A stretch of DNA of 64,000 bases, taken from Candidatus Nitrosopelagicus sp. (lineage in GTDB: Archaea; Thermoproteota; Nitrososphaeria; Nitrososphaerales; Nitrosopumilaceae). The DNA lies in assembly GCA_028344575.1 (NCBI GenBank), contig JAOMBO010000001.1, positions 62,001 to 126,000 on the forward strand, given 5' to 3'. The notes beneath the pieces are model-generated. The model was not told the origin of the DNA, did not search any database, and saw only the letters and a program-made list of their open reading frames with translations. The position numbers and the translations under genes are program-made. Of the stretch, positions 56,285 through 64,000 are shown one piece after another. Within the stretch, counting starts at the first letter, position 1. Each line of letters opens with the position of its first letter.

Positions 56285-57049
56285 ATGAAAAAATTAGTAT
56301 TTTTAATTCCATTATTATTCTTGATACAACCTGCGTTTGGAGAAATAATAGTTGAAAATGATCAGACATACATTGGAAATGACGGTATAATGCACATTGT
56401 AGGTGAAATTAAAAATGATTCAAAATCACCAGTGAACAAAATAAAAATTATAGCCACACTGATTGATGAAGATGGAAAAATACTAGACACAATAAATGGA
56501 AAAGTCATGTCAAATATAATAATGCCAGGAATGAAAGGTAGTTTCGATATAATTACAAATGAAAAAAAGAATGACAGTGTTTTAGATTATAATTTAGGAT
56601 TTGAGTATAAACTTGCAGCACCAAAAAATCAAGTCATTGAAATTGTTTCATCAGAAATGAAGAGAGACCAATTAAATAATTTAATAATTTCAGGAACTAT
56701 TGAAAATAATGGAGAGATTACTGCCAACATGATAAACGTCGTTGCGACGTTATATGACAGAGATGGAAAAGTATTGACAGTTTCAAAAATTCAAACACAA
56801 CCAGATTTTTTGAGATCTGGTGAAGAAAGTCACTTTCTGGTTCCAATTTATGAGAAGAATCAATCAATGAATGTAGCCGATTATACTATAATTGCAGAAT
56901 CAGATGAATATGCAGCAGTTCCAGAATTTCCATTAGGTTCAGGTGCACTATTAATAATTTCAGTATCATCATATGTAATTTTTTCAAGAAACCCTGAAAG
57001 AATTACTAATGCACTCGGTAGATGTTCAAAGATTTTAGCTCGACAATAA
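56285..57049 (+). CDS. Secreted FxLYD-domain protein with PEFP/PEFG-CTERM sorting signal
   Basis: The 254-residue protein has a signal peptide (LVFLIPLLFLIQPAFG) and two FxLYD-like beta-sandwich domains (VGEIKNDSKSPVNKIKIIATLIDEDGKIL and SGTIENNGEITANMINVVATLYDRDGKVL). The C-terminal segment VPEFPLGSGALLIISVSSY, with a basic end, is the tripartite PEFG-CTERM pattern; the motif reads PEFP instead of PEFG. It is a probable substrate of the archaeosortase-like protein at 48955-49893. Confidence 0.85.
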   Translation: MKKLVFLIPLLFLIQPAFGEIIVENDQTYIGNDGIMHIVGEIKNDSKSPVNKIKIIATLIDEDGKILDTINGKVMSNIIMPGMKGSFDIITNEKKNDSVLDYNLGFEYKLAAPKNQVIEIVSSEMKRDQLNNLIISGTIENNGEITANMINVVATLYDRDGKVLTVSKIQTQPDFLRSGEESHFLVPIYEKNQSMNVADYTIIAESDEYAAVPEFPLGSGALLIISVSSYVIFSRNPERITNALGRCSKILARQ

Positions 57050-57081
57050 TTCTTATACATACAAACAAACAAGAATGTTAA

Positions 57082-57366
57082 ATGGCAATTTCAGATGAGA
57101 ATAGAAAATTTCTAGAAGGCTTACTGCAATACTACATTGAACAAGCTGATTCTTACAATCAATTTGCAAACGAATACAGTAAATTTTCCAGCTCTAAAAG
57201 AGAGATAGCGTTTGGGGTGATAGTCGGTACAGTGTATTCAGCATTTTTACAGACATATTCAAATCAACAATTGGAAGTTAGATTAGACGATATACAGGAA
57301 TTTCATGAATTTATGAGAGATAATATTGAAAAAATAACCAAAGCACTTGATAAAAAGAATCTATAG
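57082..57366 (+). CDS. Small helical protein, unknown
   Basis: The 94-residue, all-helical soluble protein (MAISDENRKFLEGLLQYYIEQ...) has helical amphipathic segments. A weak box (TTCTTATACATAC, about 57050-57062) precedes the ATG. It precedes another small gene by 21 bases in the same direction. Confidence 0.55.
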   Translation: MAISDENRKFLEGLLQYYIEQADSYNQFANEYSKFSSSKREIAFGVIVGTVYSAFLQTYSNQQLEVRLDDIQEFHEFMRDNIEKITKALDKKNL

Positions 57367-57387
57367 GTAGGAATAAATCCAAACAGA

Positions 57388-57720
57388 ATGACGATGATTA
57401 TGTCAGAAATAATTGGATATAAAATTCAACAAATTGTTGATAATGGTCAAGCAATTCAGATAGCACTCGCTGAAGATGTTCAAACAGAACCAATTTCACA
57501 AAAGCAATTGATTATGGAAAATGTTTCAAAGAAACTAGATCAAGATACAAAAGAACAAGTTATGCCATTACTTGAAGCAATGCTTCAAGCACAGCCAACT
57601 ATCAAAATGAAGAGTTATGCACAGACAAATATCTCAATTACTATGCCAAAAAATAGATATGAAAAACTTGGTAGACCACAAGTTGGACAAGTTTTAAGAA
57701 TAGATATACAAAAAATTTAA
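57388..57720 (+). CDS. Small protein, unknown
   Basis: The 110-residue protein ([21 protein letters not shown]...) has a mid helix ([17 protein letters not shown]) and an end rich in strands ([27 protein letters not shown]). No family is recognised with confidence. It is convergent with the YyaL-type gene, overlapping four bases. Confidence 0.5.
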   Translation: MTMIMSEIIGYKIQQIVDNGQAIQIALAEDVQTEPISQKQLIMENVSKKLDQDTKEQVMPLLEAMLQAQPTIKMKSYAQTNISITMPKNRYEKLGRPQVGQVLRIDIQKI

Positions 57721-59741
57721 AGATTTTCTTCTATTTTAGATAATTCGTATAAGGGTAAGGAGCAAGTGAAGTTTTTACAAATAGTTACATTTGTTTTTTC
57801 TGAGAATTCTTTTCCTTCAAAAAATGGATATTTAGATAATAATTTTAAATTTTCTTCATCTTTAATTTGAATTATAATTCCTTCAGGTATGAATTTCTTA
57901 TACAGAGAATTTACAATTTCAGAGTTTTCAGAATTAATTATTGTAATTTCTGTGGGATGCTTAAGATACAGATTCATTACATTAAGCAGATATCCAAATG
58001 CAAATGGATTTTCTGCAGCAGAGGTGCCATTTAATTCCAAAATTTGCTTAGATATTTTAAGAAATTTTTCATCATTTACAAGATGATGAAGTTTCAGTAA
58101 TGCATTTGCAGCAACTGAATTTCCAGAAGGAACAGATAAATCATAATAATTTTTTGGGCGAACTATCAAAGATTCATGTGTGTCAGCTGTAAAGTAAAAT
58201 GTTTTTTCAGATTCATTCCAGAAATGTTCTATCATATAATTTGCAATTTTCTGAGCCATATCAAGAAAATATGCGTCAGATGTTATCTCAAAAACATCAA
58301 TAAGAGAATTTACAAGATATGCATAATCATCTAGATATCCATTTAATTTTGGAGTATCATTTTTGAAGGTTCTATGTATGAATCCATGTTTAGAGAATTG
58401 TTCTGAAAAATATTTGGCGGCATTTGTGGCAGCGTTAAGATATTTTCCATTTCCTGAAATTCTATAACCTTTAGCATATGCAGAAATCATCATAGAATTC
58501 CATGACGTGATAATTTTATCGTCAGTTCCAGGTTGATCTCGTTTATCTCTTACATCAAGTAGTTTTTTTGATGAACGTTTCAAAAGTTCAGTAATTTCAT
58601 CTTCAGTTTTATTAAATTTGAATGAAAGAGATGAGATATTGATATTATTTGCTAGGATTGTATTTCCTTCAAAGTTTCCACCATCAGTAACATCGTAATA
58701 AATACAAAATATTTCAGAATCATCGCCTAAGATATTTTCAATTTCACGTTTTTTCCAAACAAAAGTCTGTCCTTCTTCTCCATTGGTATCTGCATCTTGA
58801 GCAGAATAAAATAAACCTGAAGTAGATGTCATTTCACGTAGTACATAGTCAAGAGTTTTTCTGACAACACCGAGGTAGAACGGATCTTTTGTAATTTGAT
58901 ACGCTTCAGCATATACAGGAGGTAAAAGTGCATTGTCATACAACATTTTTTCAAAATGAGGTACAAGCCAGCGTCCATCAGTCGAATATCTATGAAATCC
59001 CCCACCAATTTGATCAAAGATTCCACCTTTAGCCATTTTTTTTAATGTCATTAACGCAAACTCTTGAAATTTTGTGATTCCTGAAAGTTTAGAGTATCTA
59101 AACATGAAAGAAAGATTTGCTGCGTTTGGGAATTTAGGTGCTTGACCAAATCCACCATAATTAGTATCTGCAACCTGTAAAAGATTAACTGCAGCCTCAT
59201 CCAAAATAGCTTTTTCAATTTCCCCACCATGAGAAACGCGTTCTAATTTAGTAAGATTTGACATAAATTGTTCGGCGGAAGTGCCGACATCTTTTGGTTT
59301 TTCCTTCCATGCTTGTGCCAACTGTCGACATAAACTACCAAAGCCAGGTCTTCCATAGGAATCAAGAACTGGAAAATATGTTCCAACGTAAAATGGTTTT
59401 TGTTCAGGCGTCAAGAATACACTTAGTGGCCATCCACCTTGACCAGTTGACATTTGACATATTTTTTGGTAAATATCATCCAAGTCTGGTCGTTCTTCAC
59501 GGTCAACTTTGATATTAATAAAATTTTCATTCATAATTTTTGCCACATCGTCATTTTCAAATGACTCATGAGCCATAACATGACACCAGTGACAAGAGCT
59601 GTAACCGACAGATAGGAAAATAGGTTTATTTTCATCTTTTGCTTTTTTTAACGATTCATCATTCCAAGAATACCATTCAACAGGATTATCTTTGTGTTGA
59701 AGTAAATATGGACTTGTTTCTTTAGATAGATTATTGGGCAT
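57717..59741 (-). CDS. YyaL/SSP411-type protein (thioredoxin-like plus glycosidase-like domains)
   Basis: The 674-residue protein has an N-terminal DUF255 thioredoxin-like domain with [13 protein letters not shown] (CHWC active site, about residue 49). A long alpha/alpha-barrel follows ([44 protein letters not shown]). Bacterial YyaL and eukaryotic spermatogenesis-associated protein 20 share this arrangement. Function is not established; a redox- or N-acylglucosamine-2-epimerase-like role is often guessed. Full length and intact. Confidence 0.88.
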   Translation of the reverse strand: MPNNLSKETSPYLLQHKDNPVEWYSWNDESLKKAKDENKPIFLSVGYSSCHWCHVMAHESFENDDVAKIMNENFINIKVDREERPDLDDIYQKICQMSTGQGGWPLSVFLTPEQKPFYVGTYFPVLDSYGRPGFGSLCRQLAQAWKEKPKDVGTSAEQFMSNLTKLERVSHGGEIEKAILDEAAVNLLQVADTNYGGFGQAPKFPNAANLSFMFRYSKLSGITKFQEFALMTLKKMAKGGIFDQIGGGFHRYSTDGRWLVPHFEKMLYDNALLPPVYAEAYQITKDPFYLGVVRKTLDYVLREMTSTSGLFYSAQDADTNGEEGQTFVWKKREIENILGDDSEIFCIYYDVTDGGNFEGNTILANNINISSLSFKFNKTEDEITELLKRSSKKLLDVRDKRDQPGTDDKIITSWNSMMISAYAKGYRISGNGKYLNAATNAAKYFSEQFSKHGFIHRTFKNDTPKLNGYLDDYAYLVNSLIDVFEITSDAYFLDMAQKIANYMIEHFWNESEKTFYFTADTHESLIVRPKNYYDLSVPSGNSVAANALLKLHHLVNDEKFLKISKQILELNGTSAAENPFAFGYLLNVMNLYLKHPTEITIINSENSEIVNSLYKKFIPEGIIIQIKDEENLKLLSKYPFFEGKEFSEKTNVTICKNFTCSLPLYELSKIEENL

Positions 59742-59777
59742 TATGATAATTCATAGTATTGATTATTTGTATGTAAT

Positions 59778-60020
59778 CTAAATTTTCCAGATTGCTGTAT
59801 CATTACGTTTGTAAATTTCTATGTTAATCTGTTTTAGTAGTTTTTGCTTTGATTTTTCTGCTTTTTTTTCGTTGCTGTAATCTTTCTTTTTTAACAATTT
59901 GTCTAAAAGAATGAGTTGATCATCACTTAGATTTTTGAAACTTCCATTTTTAGTCACTAGATTTAACAGTTCAACACGTCGGAAATCATCCTTTTTTAAA
60001 ATTTCAGCCATACTTGTCAT
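59778..60020 (-). CDS. Small Lys-rich protein, unknown
   Basis: The 80-residue, highly charged, helical protein (KKDDFRRVELLNLV...KKDYSNEKKAEKSKQKLLKQ) has no motif. It lies 36 bases upstream of the YyaL-type gene in the same direction and 46 bases before a divergent dehydrogenase. Confidence 0.5.
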   Translation of the reverse strand: MTSMAEILKKDDFRRVELLNLVTKNGSFKNLSDDQLILLDKLLKKKDYSNEKKAEKSKQKLLKQINIEIYKRNDTAIWKI

Positions 60021-60066
60021 TAGAACATCCTACTAAAAATAAATGTGTGTAAGATTAGGCTCAATT

Positions 60067-61104
60067 ATGACAGAAATGATGCGTGCAATGGTTCTTTCAG
60101 AATGTAAGAAAATCGAAGACAAACCACTAAAATTAACAAATATTGAAAGACACACAATAAATAATCCTGACGAAGTTTTGATCAAAATTGAAGCATGTGG
60201 CGTATGCCATTCTCAATTACATGGAATAGAAGGAGATTGGGAAGAGATAGGGATTCCTCCATCATTTCCAACAGTACCAGGACATGAAGTTGTTGGAAAA
60301 ATTATTGAGATTGGCGATAAAGTTACAAAATTTAGAATTGGAGATAGGGTTGGACTAACACCACTTTTGAAATCATGTATGGATTGTAGATATTGTGATG
60401 AAGGTAAGGAATACCTTTGTGAAAATAATGAAATTACAGGTGAAACATTACGTGGCGGTTATACAGAATTTATTAATGCATCAGAAAACTTTGTGACAAA
60501 AGTTCCAGAAAGCATGTCATCAGAATATGCAGCACCGCTATTTTGTCCAGGAATAACTGCATACAAAGCAGTAAAAGCGGCAGAACCTGAAAAAAATAAA
60601 AAAATTGCAATTTATGGAATTGGCGGAGTAGGACATATGGCCATACAGTTTGCCAAGGTAGAAGGATGCGAAGTAACTGGAGTATCAAGAAAGAAAGAAC
60701 ATCTAAATGTTGCAGAGAATCTTGGTGCAAAAAAAACATTCCAATTTACAGAATCTCAAGATGAATTTTTGAATAAAGTTAAAGATGATTATGGATTATT
60801 TGATGCTGCAATTGTATTTGCACCATCAGATTTTGTCACAGACACGGCCATAAAATCAGTGAAAAAAGGAGGAACCGTGATAATTGCCACGGTAGGTAAA
60901 ATTCCAAATTTCTTAGCGTTTGAAGAAAAAACAGTAAGAGGTACACTAATTGGCTCTATGAAAGATATGGAAAAAGTAATTGAAATTGCACAAAAAAATA
61001 ATTTCAAGGTTGTTACGGAATCATTTCCATTAGAACAGGCAAATGAAGTACTTGAGAGGTTAAAAAATTCAAATATCGAAGCACGTGCAGTTCTAATTCC
61101 TTAA
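60067..61104 (+). CDS. Zinc-dependent alcohol dehydrogenase (MDR family)
   Basis: The 345-residue enzyme has catalytic zinc ligands CGVCHSQLHG and the Glu-rich GHEVVGKI, structural zinc Cys in CMDCRYCDEGKEYLC, and NAD(P)-binding YGIGGVGHMAIQFAK. It oxidises alcohols or reduces aldehydes; the substrate is unknown. The AAAAATAAAT box at 60035-60043 places transcription start at ATG 60067, so an eight-residue N-terminal extension is rejected. Confidence 0.92.
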   Translation: MTEMMRAMVLSECKKIEDKPLKLTNIERHTINNPDEVLIKIEACGVCHSQLHGIEGDWEEIGIPPSFPTVPGHEVVGKIIEIGDKVTKFRIGDRVGLTPLLKSCMDCRYCDEGKEYLCENNEITGETLRGGYTEFINASENFVTKVPESMSSEYAAPLFCPGITAYKAVKAAEPEKNKKIAIYGIGGVGHMAIQFAKVEGCEVTGVSRKKEHLNVAENLGAKKTFQFTESQDEFLNKVKDDYGLFDAAIVFAPSDFVTDTAIKSVKKGGTVIIATVGKIPNFLAFEEKTVRGTLIGSMKDMEKVIEIAQKNNFKVVTESFPLEQANEVLERLKNSNIEARAVLIP

Positions 61105-61128
61105 ATTGCTAAGAATTTTGTTACAAAC

Positions 61129-61281
61129 ATGATTTGTAGACGTTGTCATCATACAGATGAAATTCATAAAACTACCACATCCTCAGAGTCAATGTTAAGA
61201 AGAGGATCTTGTCAAATCCCAGATTGTACATGTAATCAATTTTTAGATGCATTTGAAGAGATTGACGATGAACAACTCTAG
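61129..61281 (+). CDS. 50-residue zinc-finger-like protein
   Basis: The ORF begins MICRRCHHTDEIH and contains C-x2-C near the start and SCQIPDCTCNQF (C-x4-C-x-C) in the middle, plus His residues, enough for one zinc site. The end is acidic (FEEIDDEQL). Codon use matches neighbours. It lies 24 bases after the dehydrogenase and before a small coiled-coil gene. Function is unknown. Confidence 0.6.
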   Translation: MICRRCHHTDEIHKTTTSSESMLRRGSCQIPDCTCNQFLDAFEEIDDEQL

Positions 61282-61311
61282 TCATATATAGGAAAAAAGA
61301 ATTTCAAAAAC

Positions 61312-61548
61312 ATGGATAAACATGCACCAAAAGAAGAAATGATTAAAGATTTGGAAAATATCTTAGCAAAAATCAATGCTTTAGAGGTCACTGCTAAAGA
61401 TGAGGAAGCAAAAGCTAATGTCAAAATTTTAAGAAAACTTACAGAGGGACAAATTCATTCAATTAATGAATTTGATCATCTAAAAAAAGCAATTGATCTT
61501 CTTACAATGCAATTATTTGAAGTTAAGGATAAAATAAATTCAAAATAA
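61312..61548 (+). CDS. Small coiled-coil protein, unknown
   Basis: The 78-residue, Lys/Glu-rich, fully helical protein (EMIKDLENILAKINALEVTAKD...) looks like a helical hairpin or coiled coil. No known motif. It abuts the convergent gene at 61549. Confidence 0.5.
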   Translation: MDKHAPKEEMIKDLENILAKINALEVTAKDEEAKANVKILRKLTEGQIHSINEFDHLKKAIDLLTMQLFEVKDKINSK

Positions 61549-61878
61549 TCATTCAGTCTGACATAGAGGACGATATTTTGATATGATTTTGTCTACAATA
61601 CGTTTTCTTTCTGGCGCTTCAGATTCCCACAGAGGCAAAATTGCGAGATAAAGACTTTCTTCATTACCAGCATGTTGGATCCAGCACTTAAAATTATCAT
61701 TTTGTGTGAAAAAGTCTTTCTGATCAGTTTTGTCAGATTCATCAGCATGAAGTGGAATAAAGCCGGATTTATTCTGGTTGAATATTATGTAAACTACTTT
61801 ATCCATAGGAGGGCCCCATTCGGATAGCTTGATAGGTCCAAGAAATTCATAATGAAGAATTTGAATTGTCACTAACAA
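61549..61878 (-). CDS. Small soluble protein, unknown
   Basis: The 109-residue protein has GPIKLSEWGPPMDKVVYIIFNQNKSGFIPLHADESD and WIQHAGNEESLYLAILPLWESEAPERKRIVDKII, a mixed alpha/beta pattern with several aromatic residues. No family is recognised. The first codon is TTG; a GTG two codons later is an alternative start. It is divergent from the cupredoxin gene. Confidence 0.6.
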   Translation of the reverse strand: MLVTIQILHYEFLGPIKLSEWGPPMDKVVYIIFNQNKSGFIPLHADESDKTDQKDFFTQNDNFKCWIQHAGNEESLYLAILPLWESEAPERKRIVDKIISKYRPLCQTE

Positions 61879-61897
61879 AATTAAGAAGGCTCAAGTT

Positions 61898-61911
61898 TTA
61901 AATTTGCCTAA
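61898..61911 (+). promoter_or_regulatory. CCTAA-type box near the cupredoxin promoter
   Basis: TTAAATTTGCCTAA matches the TTAG...CCTAA plan with one changed base (TTAA). It sits 17-30 bp before the cupredoxin ATG, overlapping the expected box A, so a bound protein there could repress. Confidence 0.3.
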
Positions 61912-61927
61912 TTTTGCCTCAAAGTAA

Positions 61928-62539
61928 ATGTCAGAAATGCAAGATCCACATAATTATAGAAAAGTTGGCTACTCAATGATATTAGTCGCTGCATCTCTAG
62001 CAGCAATTGGGATAGTTCAAGTAGCAATTGGACCAGATGTTCTGTATGCAGATCAAATGCAAAGAGATAATACGAAATTTTTTGAGATGTGTAAAGCAGG
62101 AAATTATCTAGGTGAAGGTTGTGATATATTTGATAAACCGGGAAATACATTATATGAAATTCCTAGAATGACATTAGATGATACAGAAGAATCTGAAACT
62201 ATGATTATGGAAGAACCCGTTATGGAAGAACCACAGGCATCTGCAGAAATTGTTTCAATTCCTGAAGGATCAGGTGCACCTGGATGTGAAGAGACAGACG
62301 AATGTTATATCCCTGCAACATTAAACATTTCAACAGGTACCACAGTAGTTTGGGAAAATAATGATAGCGCTGCACATCTTGCAACAAGTGGAACACCAAG
62401 TGGTGGACCAGATGGAGCTTTTGATTCAGGAATGATTATGGCAGGAGATACATACGAATTTGAGTTTTTAGACAAAGGTGAATTTGTATACTATTGCCTT
62501 GTTCATCCTTGGATGGTTGGAACAGTTATAGTAGAATAA
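61928..62539 (+). CDS. Membrane-anchored cupredoxin (plastocyanin/blue-copper-like)
   Basis: The 203-residue protein has one N-terminal membrane anchor (MILVAASLAAIGIVQVAIG), an acidic Met/Glu linker (about residues 80-105) and a C-terminal cupredoxin domain. Copper ligands are visible as HLATSG (His) and YYCLVHPWMVG (Cys, His, Met). Thaumarchaea use many such proteins as electron carriers in place of cytochromes c. It should face outward. A multi-pass membrane protein gene is convergent right after it. Confidence 0.9.
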   Translation: MSEMQDPHNYRKVGYSMILVAASLAAIGIVQVAIGPDVLYADQMQRDNTKFFEMCKAGNYLGEGCDIFDKPGNTLYEIPRMTLDDTEESETMIMEEPVMEEPQASAEIVSIPEGSGAPGCEETDECYIPATLNISTGTTVVWENNDSAAHLATSGTPSGGPDGAFDSGMIMAGDTYEFEFLDKGEFVYYCLVHPWMVGTVIVE

Positions 62540-63232
62540 TTACTGTCCATTCATGTAATCTTCCCAAGTGTTAAGATTAGAAGTAAAACGATTCATTTGA
62601 TACATTGCACCGCCAATAATTCCAGCATGATAACATGTGTATAGATAGATTTGAGAGTTACTAGGGTCAGTTTGTGTTAAACTCATACTAATCATTGAAA
62701 AGAAAACAAATGTTCCACAAAATGTAATTATTTTTCCAATCATTCCACCATTTAGTCCAACAATTCTTCTTGTTGCGGCAGCCATAATTGTAATACTTGA
62801 TACAATCAAAAATGTTGCACCACCATTTGCAGTAATCATATCAGTAGCCCAAGGAACTACACCATCATCAACTAAAGATGACTCAGGTATCATTGCACCA
62901 CCATGAAGTGCAAAATTTACAGAGCTAAACAAACCACCAATTACTAAAAAGAAAAGAAATAATTTCATAATTTTTCTTTTGAATGCACTTCGAGTTTCAG
63001 ATGGTTGTAATGCTCTTTCAGAAATTTTTAGGCCATACAGGAATCCAATTCCGAATGCGGGAGCAAATAAGATATTCATAAGATATGGATGCTCAAGAAA
63101 TAATTCAGCATAATAGGTATTGAGTAAAAATGCTGTCAACAATGCAATTCCAGCAGCAGATCCAAAAACAATCAAATTTGAATATTTGAATATTTTTGGT
63201 ACATTCTCATCAGAACTATTCCAACTATACAC
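62540..63232 (-). CDS. Multi-pass membrane protein beside the cupredoxin, unknown
   Basis: The 230-residue protein has about six to seven membrane helices (FGSAAGIALLTAFLL, LFAPAFGIGFLYGL, IMKLFLFFLVIGGLF, and TFLIVSSITIMAAA onward). There is a conserved-looking HGGAMIPE loop, and a His near the end (YTCYHAGIIGGAMYQ). No family is recognised. It could be a quinone- or electron-transfer partner of the cupredoxin, but this is only a context guess. Confidence 0.6.
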   Translation of the reverse strand: MYSWNSSDENVPKIFKYSNLIVFGSAAGIALLTAFLLNTYYAELFLEHPYLMNILFAPAFGIGFLYGLKISERALQPSETRSAFKRKIMKLFLFFLVIGGLFSSVNFALHGGAMIPESSLVDDGVVPWATDMITANGGATFLIVSSITIMAAATRRIVGLNGGMIGKIITFCGTFVFFSMISMSLTQTDPSNSQIYLYTCYHAGIIGGAMYQMNRFTSNLNTWEDYMNGQ

Positions 63233-63374
63233 AGAAAATTCTTTTGGAATTTAGATTAAAAAACCGAGTAAAAATTGATTTACCCAATTAATCAATTCTT
63301 TTCAATTTGTTCCTAACGAATGATCATTTTCAATGAACATCGCATTTTTATTTTAACTAAAAGAACTTTACATT

Positions 63375-63581
63375 ATGAAATCATTATCAATTGTAATTCC
63401 AGGAGTAATTCTGGTAATTTTTGGAATCATATTCAGTTTTCAAGGACAAGGAATGATTGGACCAGAATCATCATTCATGTATGAAAGTGAAGAATGGATA
63501 GATAATGGAATAATTATCAGTATGATAGGAGTAATTTTGATATTAATTGGATATTTTGTAGAAAAGAAAAAATTAACTTAA
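63375..63581 (+). CDS. Small two-helix membrane protein, unknown
   Basis: The 68-residue protein has two membrane helices (LSIVIPGVILVIFGIIFSF and GIIISMIGVILILIGYFV) and a basic end (EKKKLT). A TTTTTATTTTAA box (about 63345-63356) fits a leaderless start. It is convergent with msrA, overlapping four bases. Confidence 0.55.
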   Translation: MKSLSIVIPGVILVIFGIIFSFQGQGMIGPESSFMYESEEWIDNGIIISMIGVILILIGYFVEKKKLT

Positions 63582-64000
63582 TAATTTTTTTCAAAATATT
63601 TTTGATGATATTCTTCAGCACGGTAGAATGTAGAAGCAGATTTTATCTCAGTGACAATATCGCTCCCAAATGTTTTTTGTGCAGATGGATTTAATTTTTC
63701 TTTAACATCTTTTGCCGCTTGTTCTTGCTCAGGATTATGACAAAATATTGCAGAGCGATATTGAATGCCAATATCAGGACCTTGTCTATTAGGAGTAGTT
63801 GGATTATGATTTTCAAAAAATACTTTTACTAAATCGGAATATGAAATTTCTGTAGGATCAAATTCAACTTGTATAGCTTCAGCGTGGCCAGTTTTATCGG
63901 TACAAACATCTTCGTACGTAGGATTATCTGTATGACCTCCGGTATATCCTACAGCGGTAGATTTTACACCATTTGTTTTAGAAAATACTTCTTCAACGTG
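63578..64000 (-). CDS. msrA: Peptide methionine sulfoxide reductase MsrA, N-terminus cut by window edge
   Basis: The visible 140 residues read leftward from 64000 and include AVGYTGGHTDNPTYEDVCT and TGHAEAIQVEFDP, then FFENHNPTTPNRQGPDIGIQYRS, all diagnostic of MsrA. The catalytic GCFWxxE motif lies beyond the window. The enzyme repairs oxidised Met with thioredoxin-type reductant; a thioredoxin reductase is at 33367. The C-terminus is complete. Confidence 0.95.
   Translation of the reverse strand, partial: HVEEVFSKTNGVKSTAVGYTGGHTDNPTYEDVCTDKTGHAEAIQVEFDPTEISYSDLVKVFFENHNPTTPNRQGPDIGIQYRSAIFCHNPEQEQAAKDVKEKLNPSAQKTFGSDIVTEIKSASTFYRAEEYHQKYFEKNY

Overview
This 64 kb window is AT-rich chromosomal DNA from an ammonia-oxidizing-type Thaumarchaeote (Nitrososphaerota), most likely a marine Nitrosopumilus-like lineage. 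The evidence is archaeal TFB, Alba, SMC, Nre, DinB, CofE (F420) and a PilT-KH ATPase, together with thaumarchaeal signatures: an archaeosortase-like protease with a PEFG-type C-terminal signal, a CFI-box C-terminal protein, a cupredoxin, and a 16S-23S rRNA operon with no tRNA in its spacer. Where a start could be checked, an AT-rich box A is usually centred about 26 bp upstream of the start codon. Most mRNAs therefore look leaderless, and I used this spacing to choose starts. I found no mobile element, CRISPR array, tRNA or 5S rRNA. Genes are cut at both edges (a Dps-like ferritin at the left, MsrA at the right).

Layout. 1-3.1 kb: Dps-like ferritin, TFB, two small hypotheticals and a cold-shock protein whose promoter carries three TTAG...CCTAA palindromes. 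3.2-8.1 kb: rRNA operon on the minus strand with recognisable processing stems. 8.2-11.5 kb: a glutamate-1-semialdehyde aminomutase-like enzyme, a nitroreductase and small proteins, including a GC-rich island at 10.6 kb that could be a 21-residue ORF or a structured RNA. 11.5-19.3 kb: an apparent iron-uptake block on the minus strand: an FTR1 permease with a large extracytoplasmic domain, an overlapping hydantoinase/oxoprolinase-like gene, and a giant secreted CFI-box protein built from two near-identical units of about 470 residues that share a motif with the FTR1 outer domain. 19.6 kb: a candidate structured RNA. 20-23 kb: a matrixin-type protease run with a DUF192 protein. 23.1 kb: a DtxR/MntR-type regulator.

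23.5-31.5 kb: PilT-KH ATPase, family-4 uracil-DNA glycosylase with an added zinc ribbon, a long collagen-like protein, a TPR protein, and a sulfite/nitrite reductase-rhodanese operon. 31.7-37 kb: Thi4, thioredoxin reductase, TusA-like protein, PHP phosphoesterase, CofE and a HAD phosphatase. Together with the sulfite reductase this forms a sulfur-handling neighbourhood. 37-52 kb: housekeeping genes (ProRS, SMC, inositol-1-phosphate synthase, PAC2, LysE exporter, Alba, DinB, archaeosortase-like protein, Nre, BtuF-like protein). 52-57.7 kb: a DsbA-like/membrane protein pair, a small CxxC protein, a DEAD-box helicase, an Lrp ligand-binding-only protein and a PEFP-CTERM protein. 57.7-64 kb: a YyaL-type protein, alcohol dehydrogenase, small zinc proteins, a cupredoxin beside a multi-pass membrane protein, and MsrA.

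Themes that link genes are metal control (a DtxR-type regulator and repeated CCTAA boxes near the csp, thi4/sulfite reductase and possibly cupredoxin promoters), iron import, sulfur transfer, envelope-protein sorting, and DNA repair through the sliding clamp (adjacent DinB and Nre both end in PIP-like boxes). Regulator-site links are inference from sequence alone.
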